DNA of 64,000 nt from Bradyrhizobium sp. in8p8 (GCF_000426845.1 NZ_AUGD01000002.1:496001-560000); one strand, 5' to 3'. Shown: positions 1 through 9,031, counted from the stretch's first letter. Numbers and translations: made by a program. Notes: generated from the sequence alone by a model not told the origin.

Positions 1-7
1 GCAGAGC

Positions 8-1210
8 TCACGTCACCGCATTCACGACCTGATATTCTGGCCGCCGCCACACCTCGTCCACGATCACCTCCTCGATGATCTCCGCGGCCCGCACAATCTC
101 GATCTCACCTATGTAGAGCGGCGTAATCCCGAACCTCATGATGTCAGGCGCGCGGAAATCGCCGATGACCCCGCGGGCGATCAAGGCCTGCATCGCTGCG
201 TAGCCGGCCTCAAAGGCAAAGGAGACTTGCGAGCCGCGATGCTCATGTGCCCGCGGGGTGACGAGCTTGAGCTGCGGGCAGCGGCGCTCGACTTCACTGA
301 TGAGGAGATCGCCCAGCGCCAGCGAACGCGCGCGGACCTCGGCGATATCGACACGGTCCCATACGTCCAGTGAGGCTTCCAGCGCCGCCATCGCCAGCAC
401 CGGCGGCGTGCCGACGCGCATCCGTTCGACGCCGCCGGCGGCCGCATAGGCGAGCTCGAACGCAAACGGCTTCGCGTGGCCCATCCACCCCGACAGCGCA
501 GCACGGGCGCTCTCGGCATGCCGCGGCGAGACGTAGAGGAAAGCCGGCGCACCGGGACCGGCATTGAGATATTTGTACGTGCAGCCGGCGGCGAAATCGA
601 CGGCGCAGCCGGAGAGATCGACCGGCAGCGCACCCGCGGAATGGGCGAGATCCCAGACCGTGACGATCCCGAGCGCATGCGCTTTCGCGCTGAGCTTCGC
701 CATGTCGTGGCGGCGTCCGGTGCGGTAGTCGACCTCGGTGATGTAGAGCACTGCAATCTCCTCCGACAGCGCAGCCTCAATCGCCTCCGGAGCCACCAGG
801 CGCAATTGATGCCCGCGCCCGAGCGTCGCGATCAAACCCTCGGCCATGTAGAGGTCGGTCGGGAAATTGCCGGTGTCGGAGAGGACGACCCCGCGCGAAG
901 CATTCATGTCGAGCCCGGCGGCGAGCGCCTGATAGACCTTGAGCGAGAGCGTGTCTCCGACCATCACCGAACCGGCTGCAGCCCCGATCAGCCGCGCGAT
1001 CCGGTCGCCGAGATGACGGGGTTGGGCGTACCAGCCTGCGGTGTTCCAGGCGCGGATCAGCTCGTTCCCCCACTCGGCCGTGATGACGCGGTTGACGCGC
1101 TCGGCAACTCCGAGAGGCAGCGCGCCAAGCGAGTTGCCGTCGAGATAGATCACGCCGTCAGGCAGATGGAATAACGCCCTGGTGTCGTCGTAGACGCGAA
1201 GCCTGGCCAT
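8..1210 (-). CDS. kynU: Kynureninase
   Basis: A 400-residue fold-type I PLP enzyme that cleaves kynurenine to anthranilate and alanine in the cytoplasm. The N-terminus reads YLDGNSLGALP (residues 22-32), typical of kynureninases. The cofactor aspartate lies in WDLAHSAGALP (D188) and the Schiff-base lysine in CTYKYLNAGPG (K213). Length fits the family. It is the last gene of a leftward three-gene tryptophan-degradation operon and starts 8 bp after the dioxygenase stop, so the two are probably cotranscribed. The stop codon is inside the window, so the gene is complete. The function call is secure. Confidence 0.95.
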   Translation of the reverse strand: MARLRVYDDTRALFHLPDGVIYLDGNSLGALPLGVAERVNRVITAEWGNELIRAWNTAGWYAQPRHLGDRIARLIGAAAGSVMVGDTLSLKVYQALAAGLDMNASRGVVLSDTGNFPTDLYMAEGLIATLGRGHQLRLVAPEAIEAALSEEIAVLYITEVDYRTGRRHDMAKLSAKAHALGIVTVWDLAHSAGALPVDLSGCAVDFAAGCTYKYLNAGPGAPAFLYVSPRHAESARAALSGWMGHAKPFAFELAYAAAGGVERMRVGTPPVLAMAALEASLDVWDRVDIAEVRARSLALGDLLISEVERRCPQLKLVTPRAHEHRGSQVSFAFEAGYAAMQALIARGVIGDFRAPDIMRFGITPLYIGEIEIVRAAEIIEEVIVDEVWRRPEYQVVNAVT

Positions 1211-1217
1211 GACATCC

Positions 1218-2057
1218 CTACAGAATCGTCCGCACGCGCCAGAGCTCGGGAAACAGCTCGACCTCCAGCATACGCTTGAGATAGCTGACGCCCCCCGTGC
1301 CGCCGGTGCCGCGCTTGAACCCGATGACGCGCTCGACCGTGGTCACATGATTGAAGCGCCAGCGGCGGAAATAGTCTTCGAAATCGACCAGCTTCTCGGC
1401 CAGTTCGTAGAGCATCCAGTGCGTCTCCGGCGCCTCGTAGACGATGCGCCAGGCCTGCAGCACGCCTTCGTTGAAGCTGTGGGTCTCGCGAACATCGCGC
1501 GCCAGCACCGCCGCAGGCATCCTGAGCCCGTTCCGGTCGGCCAGGCGCAACACCTCGTCATAGAGGCTTGGCGTCGCAAGTTCGGCTTGGAGCAGCTTCG
1601 TCGTCTCCGCATCGTGCGCATGCGGCTTCAGCATGGCGTGATTGCGGTTGCCGAGCAGAAATTCGATCAGCCGGTATTGGGTCGACTGGAAGCCTGAGGA
1701 CTGCCCGAGCTGCGAGCGGAAGCGGGTATATTCGCTGGGCGTCATCGTGCGAAGCACGTCCCATGCCGCGTTGAGCTGTTCGAAGATGCGCGACATCCGC
1801 GCCAGCATCTTCATCGCGGGTTGCACCTCATCTCGCGAGATCGCTCGGCGCGCTGCGCTGAGCTCGTGAATGGCAAGGCGCATCCACAGCTCCGTGGTCT
1901 GATGCTGGATGATGAACAGCATCTCGTCATGTGCTTCCGAGAGCGGATGCTGCGCGCCGAGGATCGCATCCAGCGCCAGATAATCGCCATAGGACATCCG
2001 CCGGGCGAAATCGGTCTCGGCGCCTTCGCTCGTGGGATCGTAATTGCTGGACGTCAT
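1218..2057 (-). CDS. kynA: Tryptophan 2,3-dioxygenase
   Basis: Heme enzyme that opens the indole ring of L-tryptophan to give N-formylkynurenine, the first step of the kynurenine pathway. Family signatures are [14 protein letters not shown] near the N-terminus, [17 protein letters not shown] in the middle, and [14 protein letters not shown] with [11 protein letters not shown] near the C-terminus. I chose the ATG at 2057 (279 aa), which has an AAAGG-type ribosome site 9 bases upstream. An ATG at 2078 is also possible. The start lies about 30 bp after the formamidase stop and the stop lies 8 bp before kynU, which supports a single operon. Confidence 0.95.
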   Translation of the reverse strand: MTSSNYDPTSEGAETDFARRMSYGDYLALDAILGAQHPLSEAHDEMLFIIQHQTTELWMRLAIHELSAARRAISRDEVQPAMKMLARMSRIFEQLNAAWDVLRTMTPSEYTRFRSQLGQSSGFQSTQYRLIEFLLGNRNHAMLKPHAHDAETTKLLQAELATPSLYDEVLRLADRNGLRMPAAVLARDVRETHSFNEGVLQAWRIVYEAPETHWMLYELAEKLVDFEDYFRRWRFNHVTTVERVIGFKRGTGGTGGVSYLKRMLEVELFPELWRVRTIL

Positions 2058-2088
2058 GACGGGTGCCTTTCGATCCATGTTCCCCGCT

Positions 2089-2898
2089 TCAGTCAAGGCC
2101 GATCAGGCGGGCTGTGATTGCCGACGACGCATCCTTCAGTCCGTCGACCACGGTAAAATGGTTCAGCCCTGGATCGATAACGAGGCGGGTGGGTACGTCG
2201 AAGCCGGTCCAGATATTGGCCATCAGATCCGACTGGCGAATGAATTCGGGCCGTTCGCCGCCGCCGACCCAGGCGGTCAGGGGCGAATGCCCGCGCGGCA
2301 GATGCAGCGCCGCGCTTTCCAGCGTCGCCTCCTCCATCGTCATGCGTAACGTCTCGTTCATCCTGGTCTTGAGCAGCGGACGCAGATCGTGCAGGCCGCT
2401 GATCGAAAGCGTGCCGGCAATGCGATTGTAGACGGCGGGCTCCAGCCGGCTGTCGTCGCACAGCATGCGCGTGACGAGATGGCCGCCCGCGGAATGTCCC
2501 GCGAGCCGGATCGGCCCTGGTATGAGCGCTGCCGCTTTGGTGATTGCCGCGGCGATCTCTGCAGTGATATCGGAGATGCGTGCGGCCGGAGTCAGCGTGT
2601 AGCTCGGCAGCGCCACCGTCCAGCCGTGATGCCGCGCGCCTCCGGCGAGATCGGTCCAGGCCGATTTGTCGAAGCGCATCCAGTAGCCGCCATGCACGAA
2701 GACGACGAGGCCCTTGCTGTCGCCATCGGGCAGGATCAGATCGAGCTTCTGGCGCTCGCCGGCGCCATAGGCGATGTCGGAGCGAAATTCCTTCAGCCCC
2801 GCGCGGTAGGCCGCCGCCCGCTCCGCCCAGAGTGCCGGCAGCTTGTCCGAGCCCGGGACGTGGGCCGAATTGGCATAAGCATCGTCCCAATCGCGCAT
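2089..2898 (-). CDS. Kynurenine formamidase, alpha/beta-hydrolase type
   Basis: A 269-residue alpha/beta hydrolase. HGGYW (residues 69-73) is the oxyanion-hole motif of the animal and yeast arylformamidases, and GHSAGGH holds the nucleophile (S136). As the first gene of an operon with tryptophan dioxygenase and kynureninase, it most likely hydrolyses N-formylkynurenine to kynurenine. It is unrelated in fold to KynB, the metal-dependent cyclase-like enzyme used by many bacteria, so I give no kynB symbol. The ATG at 2898 gives the conserved-looking start MRDWDDAY; an upstream ATG at 2943 is less likely. Fold is certain; substrate is inferred from context. Confidence 0.85.
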   Translation of the reverse strand: MRDWDDAYANSAHVPGSDKLPALWAERAAAYRAGLKEFRSDIAYGAGERQKLDLILPDGDSKGLVVFVHGGYWMRFDKSAWTDLAGGARHHGWTVALPSYTLTPAARISDITAEIAAAITKAAALIPGPIRLAGHSAGGHLVTRMLCDDSRLEPAVYNRIAGTLSISGLHDLRPLLKTRMNETLRMTMEEATLESAALHLPRGHSPLTAWVGGGERPEFIRQSDLMANIWTGFDVPTRLVIDPGLNHFTVVDGLKDASSAITARLIGLD

Positions 2899-2970
2899 TG
2901 TGACTCCACCGTCTCGTCCAGCGATCGGGCGCCAGTCTGCCACCGGTCAGGGCAGCATCCTAGTCTTTAT

Positions 2971-2982
2971 TTTAAGCTTAAA
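2971..2982. promoter_or_regulatory. 12-bp perfect palindrome upstream of the kynurenine operon
   Basis: TTTAAGCTTAAA lies 73-84 bp before the formamidase start, in the only AT-rich patch of this spacer. Position and symmetry suit a repressor or activator operator. In pseudomonads kynurenine genes answer to KynR, an Lrp/AsnC-family regulator, but no such gene is in this window, so the cognate regulator is unknown. Confidence 0.45.
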
Positions 2983-3073
2983 GGATTAGCGAAGCCGGTG
3001 GATGGGCAGCGAGAAGCGCCCCTCCCGTTTGGTTGGCGGCGGTGCGAGAGCGCCTTGCCCACCTACTATCATC

Positions 3074-3160
3074 CGTCATCGCGAGCGCAGCGAAGCAATC
3101 CAGAACCTATCCAGGGCGGCAGTCTGGATTGCCTCGTTGCAAGAAGTCCTCGCAATGACG
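3074..3160. repeat. Dispersed palindromic repeat, copy A
   Basis: The ends are inverted copies: CGTCATCGCGAG on the left and CTCGCAATGACG on the right. Inside, GAAGCAATCCAGA on the left is mirrored by GTCTGGATTGC on the right. The element lies just 3' of the M20 peptidase gene. Two related copies occur at 17603 and 27027. It looks like a REP/MITE-type extragenic palindrome that could fold in RNA and act in 3' processing or termination. Confidence 0.8.
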
Positions 3161-3172
3161 GTGGAGAGACGC

Positions 3173-4450
3173 CTATGCCTTCTCCACCCCGCACCACTCG
3201 GCAATGAACAGGGCCATCGCCTTGGTCGTCTTCCTCAGTGATTCCAGGTCGACGAATTCGTTGAAGCCGTGCATCTCGCCGCCGCTGGCACCGAAGCACA
3301 GGCTCGGAATGCCGTGGTTGAGGCCGTAGAAGCGCGTGTCGGTGAGCGCGGTGAAGACGAGATCCTCGACCGCACCGCCATAGACGGCGTTGAAGGCCTT
3401 GCCGAACGCGGCTTCCGGCGCGGCGGCGTCGGACAGTTCGTAGCCTTCCGACAGGAAGCCGGACCATTCGATCTCCGGCGGATTGTTGGCGAGGAAGCGG
3501 TGGTTACGCGCTGCAGCAGCGACACAAGCCGTGATCTCCTTCTGGTGATCGGCGATCGACCAGCCCGGCAATACGGCAATGCGGCAATCGACGTCGCACC
3601 AAGCGGGGACGCTCGAGGCCCAGTCGCCGCCCTTGATGATGCCGGGATTGAAGTTGATGGGATGGTTGAGCGTCTTGAAGTGACGATCGGCCTTGGCCCG
3701 CTCGTTCCATTCGATCTCGAGCTTTTGCAGCGCCTGCATCAGGTGATACGCCGCCATGATCGCGTTCGCGCCGGAGCCTGCGAAGGCCACGTGGGTTGGA
3801 TGCCCCTTCACGCGCAGGCGAAACCAGATCACGCCGACCTGCGAGCGCACCATCTTGCCGCCTGTCGGCTCCGGAATGAAGCAGGCGTCTGCGCGATAGC
3901 CGCGCTGAAGCGTCGAGAGTGCACCGACCCCGGTGCTCTCCTCCTCGATCACCGACTGAAAATGAATCCGTGCCGTCGGCCTCAAACCCGCGGCCTTGAT
4001 CGCGTCCAGGGCGTAGAGCGCACCGATCGTGCCTGACTTCATGTCGCAAGCGCCGCGGCCGAACAGCTTGCCGTCCTTGATGACCGGCGAGAATGGCGGC
4101 GTGTCCCACAGTTCCAGCGGGCCCGCCGGCACCACGTCACAGTGCCCCTGGAGGATCAGCGATTTGCCGGCATTGGTTTGTGGACGGTAAGTACCCACCA
4201 CAGAACGCGCCTTCGAAAAGTCGTGCTCGATCGGACCGAAGCCGCGCAGATCCTTCAGATCGTCGACGTTGATGTGCCAATCGTCGACCTCGTAGCCGCG
4301 TTCGCGAAGGAGGTCGCCGATCATGTCCTGGCAGGGCCCCTCAGCCCCGCGGGTCGAAGGGATCGCGACGAAATCGCGGGTGGTTGCAAGCTGAGCTTCG
4401 AAGCCGCTATCGACGGCGTCAAGAATCCTCTGCTGCGTTTCGGCATTCAT
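3173..4450 (-). CDS. M20-family metallopeptidase / deacylase (ArgE/DapE-like)
   Basis: A 425-residue zinc-dependent hydrolase. Visible motifs are ILQGHCDVVP (first metal histidine and bridging aspartate region), GRGACDMKSG, and IEEESTGVGAL (general base and metal glutamates), with a late GEMHGFNEF histidine. A dimerisation domain sits between, as in acetylornithine deacetylase, succinyl-diaminopimelate desuccinylase and carboxypeptidase G2 relatives. The substrate cannot be fixed from sequence. The ATG at 4450 gives MNAETQQRI and is preferred over the upstream in-frame start. It stands alone: the next gene upstream is on the same strand, but a 54-bp spacer separates them. Confidence 0.85.
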   Translation of the reverse strand: MNAETQQRILDAVDSGFEAQLATTRDFVAIPSTRGAEGPCQDMIGDLLRERGYEVDDWHINVDDLKDLRGFGPIEHDFSKARSVVGTYRPQTNAGKSLILQGHCDVVPAGPLELWDTPPFSPVIKDGKLFGRGACDMKSGTIGALYALDAIKAAGLRPTARIHFQSVIEEESTGVGALSTLQRGYRADACFIPEPTGGKMVRSQVGVIWFRLRVKGHPTHVAFAGSGANAIMAAYHLMQALQKLEIEWNERAKADRHFKTLNHPINFNPGIIKGGDWASSVPAWCDVDCRIAVLPGWSIADHQKEITACVAAAARNHRFLANNPPEIEWSGFLSEGYELSDAAAPEAAFGKAFNAVYGGAVEDLVFTALTDTRFYGLNHGIPSLCFGASGGEMHGFNEFVDLESLRKTTKAMALFIAEWCGVEKA

Positions 4451-4503
4451 CAGGCAACTCCAATCGGCATTCGGATCATCGATGCCGCGCAACCTACTCG
4501 ATT

Positions 4504-5229
4504 TCAGCCGTTCGGGTACTCCACAAAATAAGCATCCCGCAATGCATCTTCGAGCAGCCGGCCTTCCCTATAGCCATTCAGCGTCGCAGGCCGGCTGACG
4601 CCGTCGAGCAGGCGCGGGCACGGCTCCGGGGGGCCGAGCACGGTGCGGACCGGGATGCGCTCGGCGTAGATGGGCAACGCATAGTCCTCGTCGTCGTCAG
4701 CTACACCCTTGGCGCGGATCTTGGCCGAGGCCTCCTCGATCTCCATCGCGATAAAGGACGTTGCCTTGATCTCCTGCGTGGTGCTCTGGCGCAGACTCGC
4801 CGTGCGGCCCGGGAAAAAGCGGTCAACCATCGCGATCACCGCGCGGTCCTTCTCCTCGGGATCAGTGACGAGATAGGCAGTACCGAATGCCATGACCGCG
4901 CGGTAATCGGCGGAGTGGTTGAAGCCGCAGCGCGCCAGGACGAGGCTGTCGAGATGAGCGACCGTCAGGCAGACGCGCTCGCCCTTGCTCTGGTTGCGCA
5001 ACATCCGGCTGGCGCTCGATCCGTGCCAGTAGAGCCTGGTGCCCTCGCGCCAGAAGAAGGTCGGCGTGCAGTAGGGCTGTCCATCGATGACGTAGGAAAC
5101 GTGGCAGAGCATCGAGGAGTCCAGGATGCGATGAACCGTCTCATGATCGTAGAAGCCGCGATCGTGCCGGCGCTTCACTTGGTTGCGCGCCGATGTCGGA
5201 TAGGAATCTGAGGTCTCGGTCTGGCTCAC
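4504..5229 (-). CDS. Pyridoxamine 5'-phosphate oxidase-like FMN-binding protein
   Basis: A 241-residue split-barrel flavoprotein. The N-terminal half (HDRGFYDHETVHRILDSS, then CHVSYVIDGQPYCTPTFFW) is the usual beginning of the Pyridox_ox_2 group, small FMN-binding proteins often next to MocR regulators. The exact reaction is unknown; many relatives reduce or oxidise nitro or pyridoxal compounds. I start it at GTG 5229, where AGGAG lies 5 bases upstream; the longer ORF to 5319 would run into the regulator. It is divergent from the MocR gene, probably its regulator. Confidence 0.8.
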   Translation of the reverse strand: MSQTETSDSYPTSARNQVKRRHDRGFYDHETVHRILDSSMLCHVSYVIDGQPYCTPTFFWREGTRLYWHGSSASRMLRNQSKGERVCLTVAHLDSLVLARCGFNHSADYRAVMAFGTAYLVTDPEEKDRAVIAMVDRFFPGRTASLRQSTTQEIKATSFIAMEIEEASAKIRAKGVADDDEDYALPIYAERIPVRTVLGPPEPCPRLLDGVSRPATLNGYREGRLLEDALRDAYFVEYPNG

Positions 5230-5245
5230 GGCCGCTCCTGTTCGG

Positions 5246-5300
5246 ATTGGAAGAACTGCAAGGAGTTGTAGCCGCGTATTTGGTCTGCGATAGTTCCAAT
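5246..5300. promoter_or_regulatory. Inverted-repeat operator candidate between MocR and flavoprotein genes
   Basis: ATTGGAA (5246-5252) and TTCCAAT (5294-5300) are exact inverted copies flanking the 74-bp divergent spacer. The right arm ends 3 bp before the regulator ATG. A TTGTAG / GATAGT pair (5266 and 5289, 17-bp spacing) could be the rightward promoter, which would place the transcript start almost on the ATG. No Shine-Dalgarno is seen before that ATG. Binding by the MocR protein is inference. Confidence 0.4.
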
Positions 5301-5303
5301 TCC

Positions 5304-6770
5304 ATGCAAAAAATTCCAACCAATTCCCCCTCGCCTGGCAAGGCGGAGCTGCCCCTCGACCTCACGGGGCCGCACATCACTGCGGGTGCTTCCGCAGCGC
5401 ACCGTCTGTACCAGGCCCTATGCGAGATGATCGTCTCCGGTCTCGTGAAGCCCGGCGAGGCGCTGCCGCCATCGCGGACGCTGGCCAGGCAGACCGGGTT
5501 TCGGCGCAATGCCGTCGTCACCGCCTATGAGCGCCTGATCGCCGACGGCTTTGCCGACGCAACCGTCGGTTCCGGAACGTTCGTGGCCGCACGCATTCCC
5601 GCGAGGGCGGCAGAAGCGAATAGGCCGAAGGTCGTTGTCGAAACGCCGAGGCAGGGCGCGTTCGCGCTTGGCTGCACCCATATCGACGAGCGCGCTCTGC
5701 AGCGCTTTCGGGCCTTCGTCGGCCGCCGCATGCGCGCGTTCGGGTCCGAGCACCTGCATTACGGCGACCCGCGCGGCAGTCGGGAGCTGCGCGCTGCGAT
5801 CGCCGACCATCTGTTGTCAGCGCGAGGCCTGCGCTGCGATCCCGATCAGATCATGCTGACATCGGGCACGCTGCACGCGTTGCGCATCGTTTTGAGCGGA
5901 ATCCTGAAATCCAACGACCAGGTCTGGTGTGAGGATCCCGGCTATCCCGCCGCTCGCAACACCATCGCGCATTGCGGCTACCGCGCGGTGCCCGTTCCCG
6001 TCGACGAGCATGGGATGCGTGTCGCCCGAGGCCGTATCGCGGCGCCAGCCGCGCGCGCGGCATACGTCACACCTTCGCACCAGTTTCCGCTTGGCATGCA
6101 GATGTCGATGCCCCGGCGGCTCGAGCTTCTGGAGTGGGCGAGGCAAACCGGCGCATTTGTGATCGAGGACGATTACGACAGCGAGTTCCGCTATGACGGC
6201 GCGCCGCTCATGTCGCTCGCGGGCATCGATCGCCTCCAGCGCGTGATCTACCTGGGCACGTTTGCCAAGACGCTGTTTCCGGGCCTGCGCATCGGCTATT
6301 GCGCCCTGCCCGAACGCCTGGTCGCAGTGGTAACGGCAGCGCGCGCCGCACTCGACCGCTTTCCCGGCACACTGATGGAAGGCGCGGTGGCGGACATGCT
6401 CAATTCCGGCGCATTCGCCGCAAATCTTCGGCGCGTGCGCAAAATCTATCGCGAGGCGCGCGATGTGCTCGCCCAGACGCTGGAAGTCGCATCCGATGGC
6501 GCACTTTCGGTGCCGGTGCCCTCACAGGGCCTGCATCTTGTCGCCCGGTTCGATCCTTCGGTCGCCCTGTCGGTGCCAGCGCAGGCCAAGCGTGCGGCCA
6601 ACGCAGAAGGCTGGCTCTTGGCCGACACCTATTCGCGCGCGCCCCCGCTGCCTGGCTTCGTGCTGGGATTTTCCGGCCATGCGGTTCCACAGCTCGTCGC
6701 CTCAGCCGAACGACTGGCCCGCGAATCGCGAACTGCCTTGCGTCGCGGCAGATCCGCCCACCGGGGGTAG
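5304..6770 (+). CDS. MocR/PdxR-type transcriptional regulator (GntR + aminotransferase-like domain)
   Basis: A 488-residue fusion. A GntR winged helix lies near residues 30-95 (LYQALCEMIVSGLVKPGEALPPSR, then VVTAYERL). A fold-type I aminotransferase domain follows, with PLP lysine K322 in TFAKTLFPGLRIGY and DYDSEFRYD shortly before it. Such proteins sense PLP or amino-acid-PLP adducts and control vitamin B6 or amine genes. The ATG at 5304 is preferred because upstream in-frame codons overlap the divergent gene's 5' end. The divergent pyridoxamine-oxidase-like gene is its probable target. Which ligand it senses is not shown. Confidence 0.9.
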   Translation: MQKIPTNSPSPGKAELPLDLTGPHITAGASAAHRLYQALCEMIVSGLVKPGEALPPSRTLARQTGFRRNAVVTAYERLIADGFADATVGSGTFVAARIPARAAEANRPKVVVETPRQGAFALGCTHIDERALQRFRAFVGRRMRAFGSEHLHYGDPRGSRELRAAIADHLLSARGLRCDPDQIMLTSGTLHALRIVLSGILKSNDQVWCEDPGYPAARNTIAHCGYRAVPVPVDEHGMRVARGRIAAPAARAAYVTPSHQFPLGMQMSMPRRLELLEWARQTGAFVIEDDYDSEFRYDGAPLMSLAGIDRLQRVIYLGTFAKTLFPGLRIGYCALPERLVAVVTAARAALDRFPGTLMEGAVADMLNSGAFAANLRRVRKIYREARDVLAQTLEVASDGALSVPVPSQGLHLVARFDPSVALSVPAQAKRAANAEGWLLADTYSRAPPLPGFVLGFSGHAVPQLVASAERLARESRTALRRGRSAHRG

Positions 6771-6819
6771 CAAACGTTCACTATGAGAATCGGCTGCGGC
6801 TGCCTACAGTGCAGGCTCG

Positions 6820-7083
6820 ATGTCGGGATTTCTCACCATGCTGTTGGGCCGTGCGGTCTGCCTCTCGCTCCTGATCGCCACGACGCCGGTCGTGACGGCA
6901 GACGCAGCTACGGTCGGACGCGAGCAGGATATCGGCGATCTCAAGCTGGGCCAGCGCGTGCAAGTGGATGATGGAACCTGCCCCGCCGGTCAGGTCAAGG
7001 AAGTGCGCGGCGCCAGGATGACCGACAAGGGGGTGGCGCGGACCAGCACTTGCGTGCCGCGCTACGGCCCCAAATCGAAATGA
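6820..7083 (+). CDS. Small exported protein of unknown function
   Basis: An 87-residue protein with an N-terminal signal peptide (hydrophobic stretch LLGRAVCLSLLIATTPVV, cleavage probably near TADA). The mature part reads DIGDLKLGQRVQVDDGTCPAGQVKEV and has two cysteines, probably disulfide-bonded in the periplasm. I recall similar short proteins in Bradyrhizobium (a DUF6719-like family), but cannot verify that here. An alternative start is ATG 6838. It follows the MocR gene by 49 bp on the same strand. Confidence 0.7.
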   Translation: MSGFLTMLLGRAVCLSLLIATTPVVTADAATVGREQDIGDLKLGQRVQVDDGTCPAGQVKEVRGARMTDKGVARTSTCVPRYGPKSK

Positions 7084-7095
7084 CGAGCTGAAGCG

Positions 7096-7458
7096 CTACT
7101 TTGCCGGATCGAACATGCACTGCAAGGTCGGCTTGGCGATCTTGGTGAAGGTCGGGCCGATCTCGCTCTGCTTGGAGGCCGGCACCCAATCGGTCTCAAT
7201 GGTGGGCACGCCCGTCTCGCTGATGCCGCGCAACAGTGCTTCACGCAGATCGCGGTCCTCGACGGCCGCGGCGGCGTGATCGTGCAGGCAGCCGCAGACC
7301 TCCTCCGGATGTTCCCAGCGCCCGAGCATGTGCGGGGCGCATTGGCGCACGAATTCGCCGCGTGGATCGGGAAGCCTGGAGGGTGCGCGCGCTTGCGCTT
7401 GAACGGAACCGATCGTCAGCAGAAACACGAAGGCTGCGGCGCAGAGACGTAGCAACAT
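7096..7458 (-). CDS. Small exported protein of unknown function
   Basis: A 120-residue protein with a clear signal peptide (MLLRLCAAAFVFLLTIGSVQAQA). The mature part has four cysteines: one in RQCAPHML, the CGC pair in EEVCGCLHDH, and one in LQCMFDPAK, suggesting disulfides in the periplasm. An AAAGG ribosome site lies 6-7 bases before the ATG. I do not recognise a family. It converges on the exported protein gene ending at 7083. Confidence 0.65.
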   Translation of the reverse strand: MLLRLCAAAFVFLLTIGSVQAQARAPSRLPDPRGEFVRQCAPHMLGRWEHPEEVCGCLHDHAAAAVEDRDLREALLRGISETGVPTIETDWVPASKQSEIGPTFTKIAKPTLQCMFDPAK

Positions 7459-7491
7459 GATTGCCTTTGCCAGCTGTTTTCTCGCGCGCGG

Positions 7492-7650
7492 TCAGGAGCG
7501 CGCGGCGACCATGACCTGCTTCGCGGTCGCGGCCGGCGAGCCGCTGTACTGGAAGGTGCCGATTCCGGGGAGATTGCCGTCGGGCGTCCCCGCCAACGAC
7601 GGGCCGGCGAGCACAAAACCGAGGGCCAGGATGAAGCTGAGCGCGCGCAT
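7492..7650 (-). CDS. 52-residue exported peptide
   Basis: Starting at ATG 7650 the product begins MRALSFILALGFVLAGPSLA, a textbook signal peptide, followed by about 32 residues (GTPDGNLPGIGTFQYSGSP...). A longer reading to 7737 adds an unlikely basic leader. It lies 33 bp upstream of the next leftward exported-protein gene. Function unknown. Confidence 0.5.
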   Translation of the reverse strand: MRALSFILALGFVLAGPSLAGTPDGNLPGIGTFQYSGSPAATAKQVMVAARS

Positions 7651-8286
7651 GATCGTGTGTCCCAATTCAGTGGCGTCGGTACGCCGTCGTCGTTGTGAAG
7701 CTGATAACCATGGGCGGTTTCCTGGATGATGCGCCAAAAGCTGAAAATGGTTTCGTCTTGGTGAGAATTGTTTCGTCCGTCGCTGGACAACGAAGCAATT
7801 CTCAGAAAAAGCCAGTCATTTCAGAGGGGGCGAGCTGCAGGTCAAAGTGGTCTGCCAGGTTCCGGCTCAGTTGCCGGAGACGTACGACGCAGACCCGTCA
7901 TGCCCTCGCCTTGAACGCTTCACACGCATTTTACGTTTCTCTGCTGAAAGGAGCGGCAAACGGGGGCTGGACTCCATCGAACCGGCGGTGGTTCGGCAGC
8001 GACCCAAGCCATCGGAACCAAGACGCCCGGAACACCGGGCGCATTCACGTGAGGGATGGCCACCATGATGGCGGGAAATCGCGCAACGCCGCGCGATGCG
8101 GATCCGGGGACGGACCGCGGGGATCAACCACCCATTCGCGGCAGCGCCGGCGAAATGGCGCTGCAATCAAGCCGGGGCTTCGAGGCCGCACCGCAGATGT
8201 TCGTGCGTCTGACCGGTTCGCATCTCGCGAGGCTGCGCGATCGGGACTGAGCGAGCGCAAGGCGCCGCAGGAGCGACGCCAACGCA
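7651..8286. other. 636-bp spacer without a convincing gene
   Basis: Open frames here are short or have no recognisable composition. The best is a 64-codon rightward frame at 8056-8250 behind GTGAGGG, but its product (charged, low hydrophobicity, no motif) resembles nothing I know. The stretch may hold promoters for the leftward exported peptide and a decayed gene. I see no tRNA, repeat or insertion-sequence ends. Confidence 0.5.
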
Positions 8287-8835
8287 TTACTGCGTGAAGA
8301 ACTCGCCGCACTTCTGCACGTTCACGTCCGCCGTCCCCCATGGCATAATCGGTACCGTCGAGGTCGAGTTCTTGGGCGATCCTTCGATCAGCCTGTCCGA
8401 ATAGACCATGTAAACCAGCACGTTGCGCTTGGCGTCGCAGCCGCGTACGATCTGCATCTTCTTGAAGAACAGCGAGCGGCGTCGACGGAACATGTCGTCG
8501 CCCTGCTCCATCTTGTTCTTGAACTTGATCGGGCCGATCTGGCGGCAGGCGAGCGAGATGTCGGAGACCTCCTCGGCAAGGCCGAGCCAACCCTTGAAGC
8601 CGCCCTTCTCCGGCACCGTGAAATGGCAGGCGACGCCCTCGACCTCGGGATCGTCGATACCGTAGGTCGCAAGCTTGTCGTTCGGGCTCATCCATTTGAA
8701 CACGGTGGAGCGGCGGAAGATCAGATCGGGCTCATCGGCTGCAGATGCCGACGCCATTGGCGCGGTCAGGGCAAGGAGGAATAAAGCAAGACCTTTCAGA
8801 CGGATGCCGGAAAGAATGCGGAAACGAGATGACAT
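8287..8835 (-). CDS. creA: CreA family periplasmic protein
   Basis: A 182-residue protein with a signal peptide (GLALFLLALTAPMASASA) followed by VFKWMSPNDKLATYGIDDPEVEGVACHFT and CRQIGPIKF. This matches CreA, a conserved proteobacterial periplasmic protein of unknown biochemical role named for its place beside creBCD in E. coli. No creBCD genes are nearby. I chose ATG 8835 because GGAGA lies 5 bases upstream; the TTG at 8853 has no such site. Confidence 0.88.
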   Translation of the reverse strand: MSSRFRILSGIRLKGLALFLLALTAPMASASAADEPDLIFRRSTVFKWMSPNDKLATYGIDDPEVEGVACHFTVPEKGGFKGWLGLAEEVSDISLACRQIGPIKFKNKMEQGDDMFRRRRSLFFKKMQIVRGCDAKRNVLVYMVYSDRLIEGSPKNSTSTVPIMPWGTADVNVQKCGEFFTQ

Positions 8836-9031
8836 GAAGTTCTCCGGTAACAAGTCCCCGCAATGTAGGAACGCAAGCGACGATCAGGAAGGTGACGGAC
8901 CGCGAGAGGCAGCCGCCGTTTACCGCTCCGTGAGGCTTTTTTGCTACGCCTTGGATAAAAGTGACGGACGGCAGAACCGCCCTGCTGGTGAACGCGTATT
9001 CCCTTCGCGAGACTAACGTCTGATTTGGATT

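Noticed and set aside
8056..8250. 64-codon frame behind GTGAGGG
   Set aside because: Possible but no recognisable protein character and no context; kept only as a remark on the spacer.
7695..8297. 200-codon frame in the spacer before creA
   Set aside because: Mixed composition with no motif, no ribosome site, and overlaps the creA 3' end.
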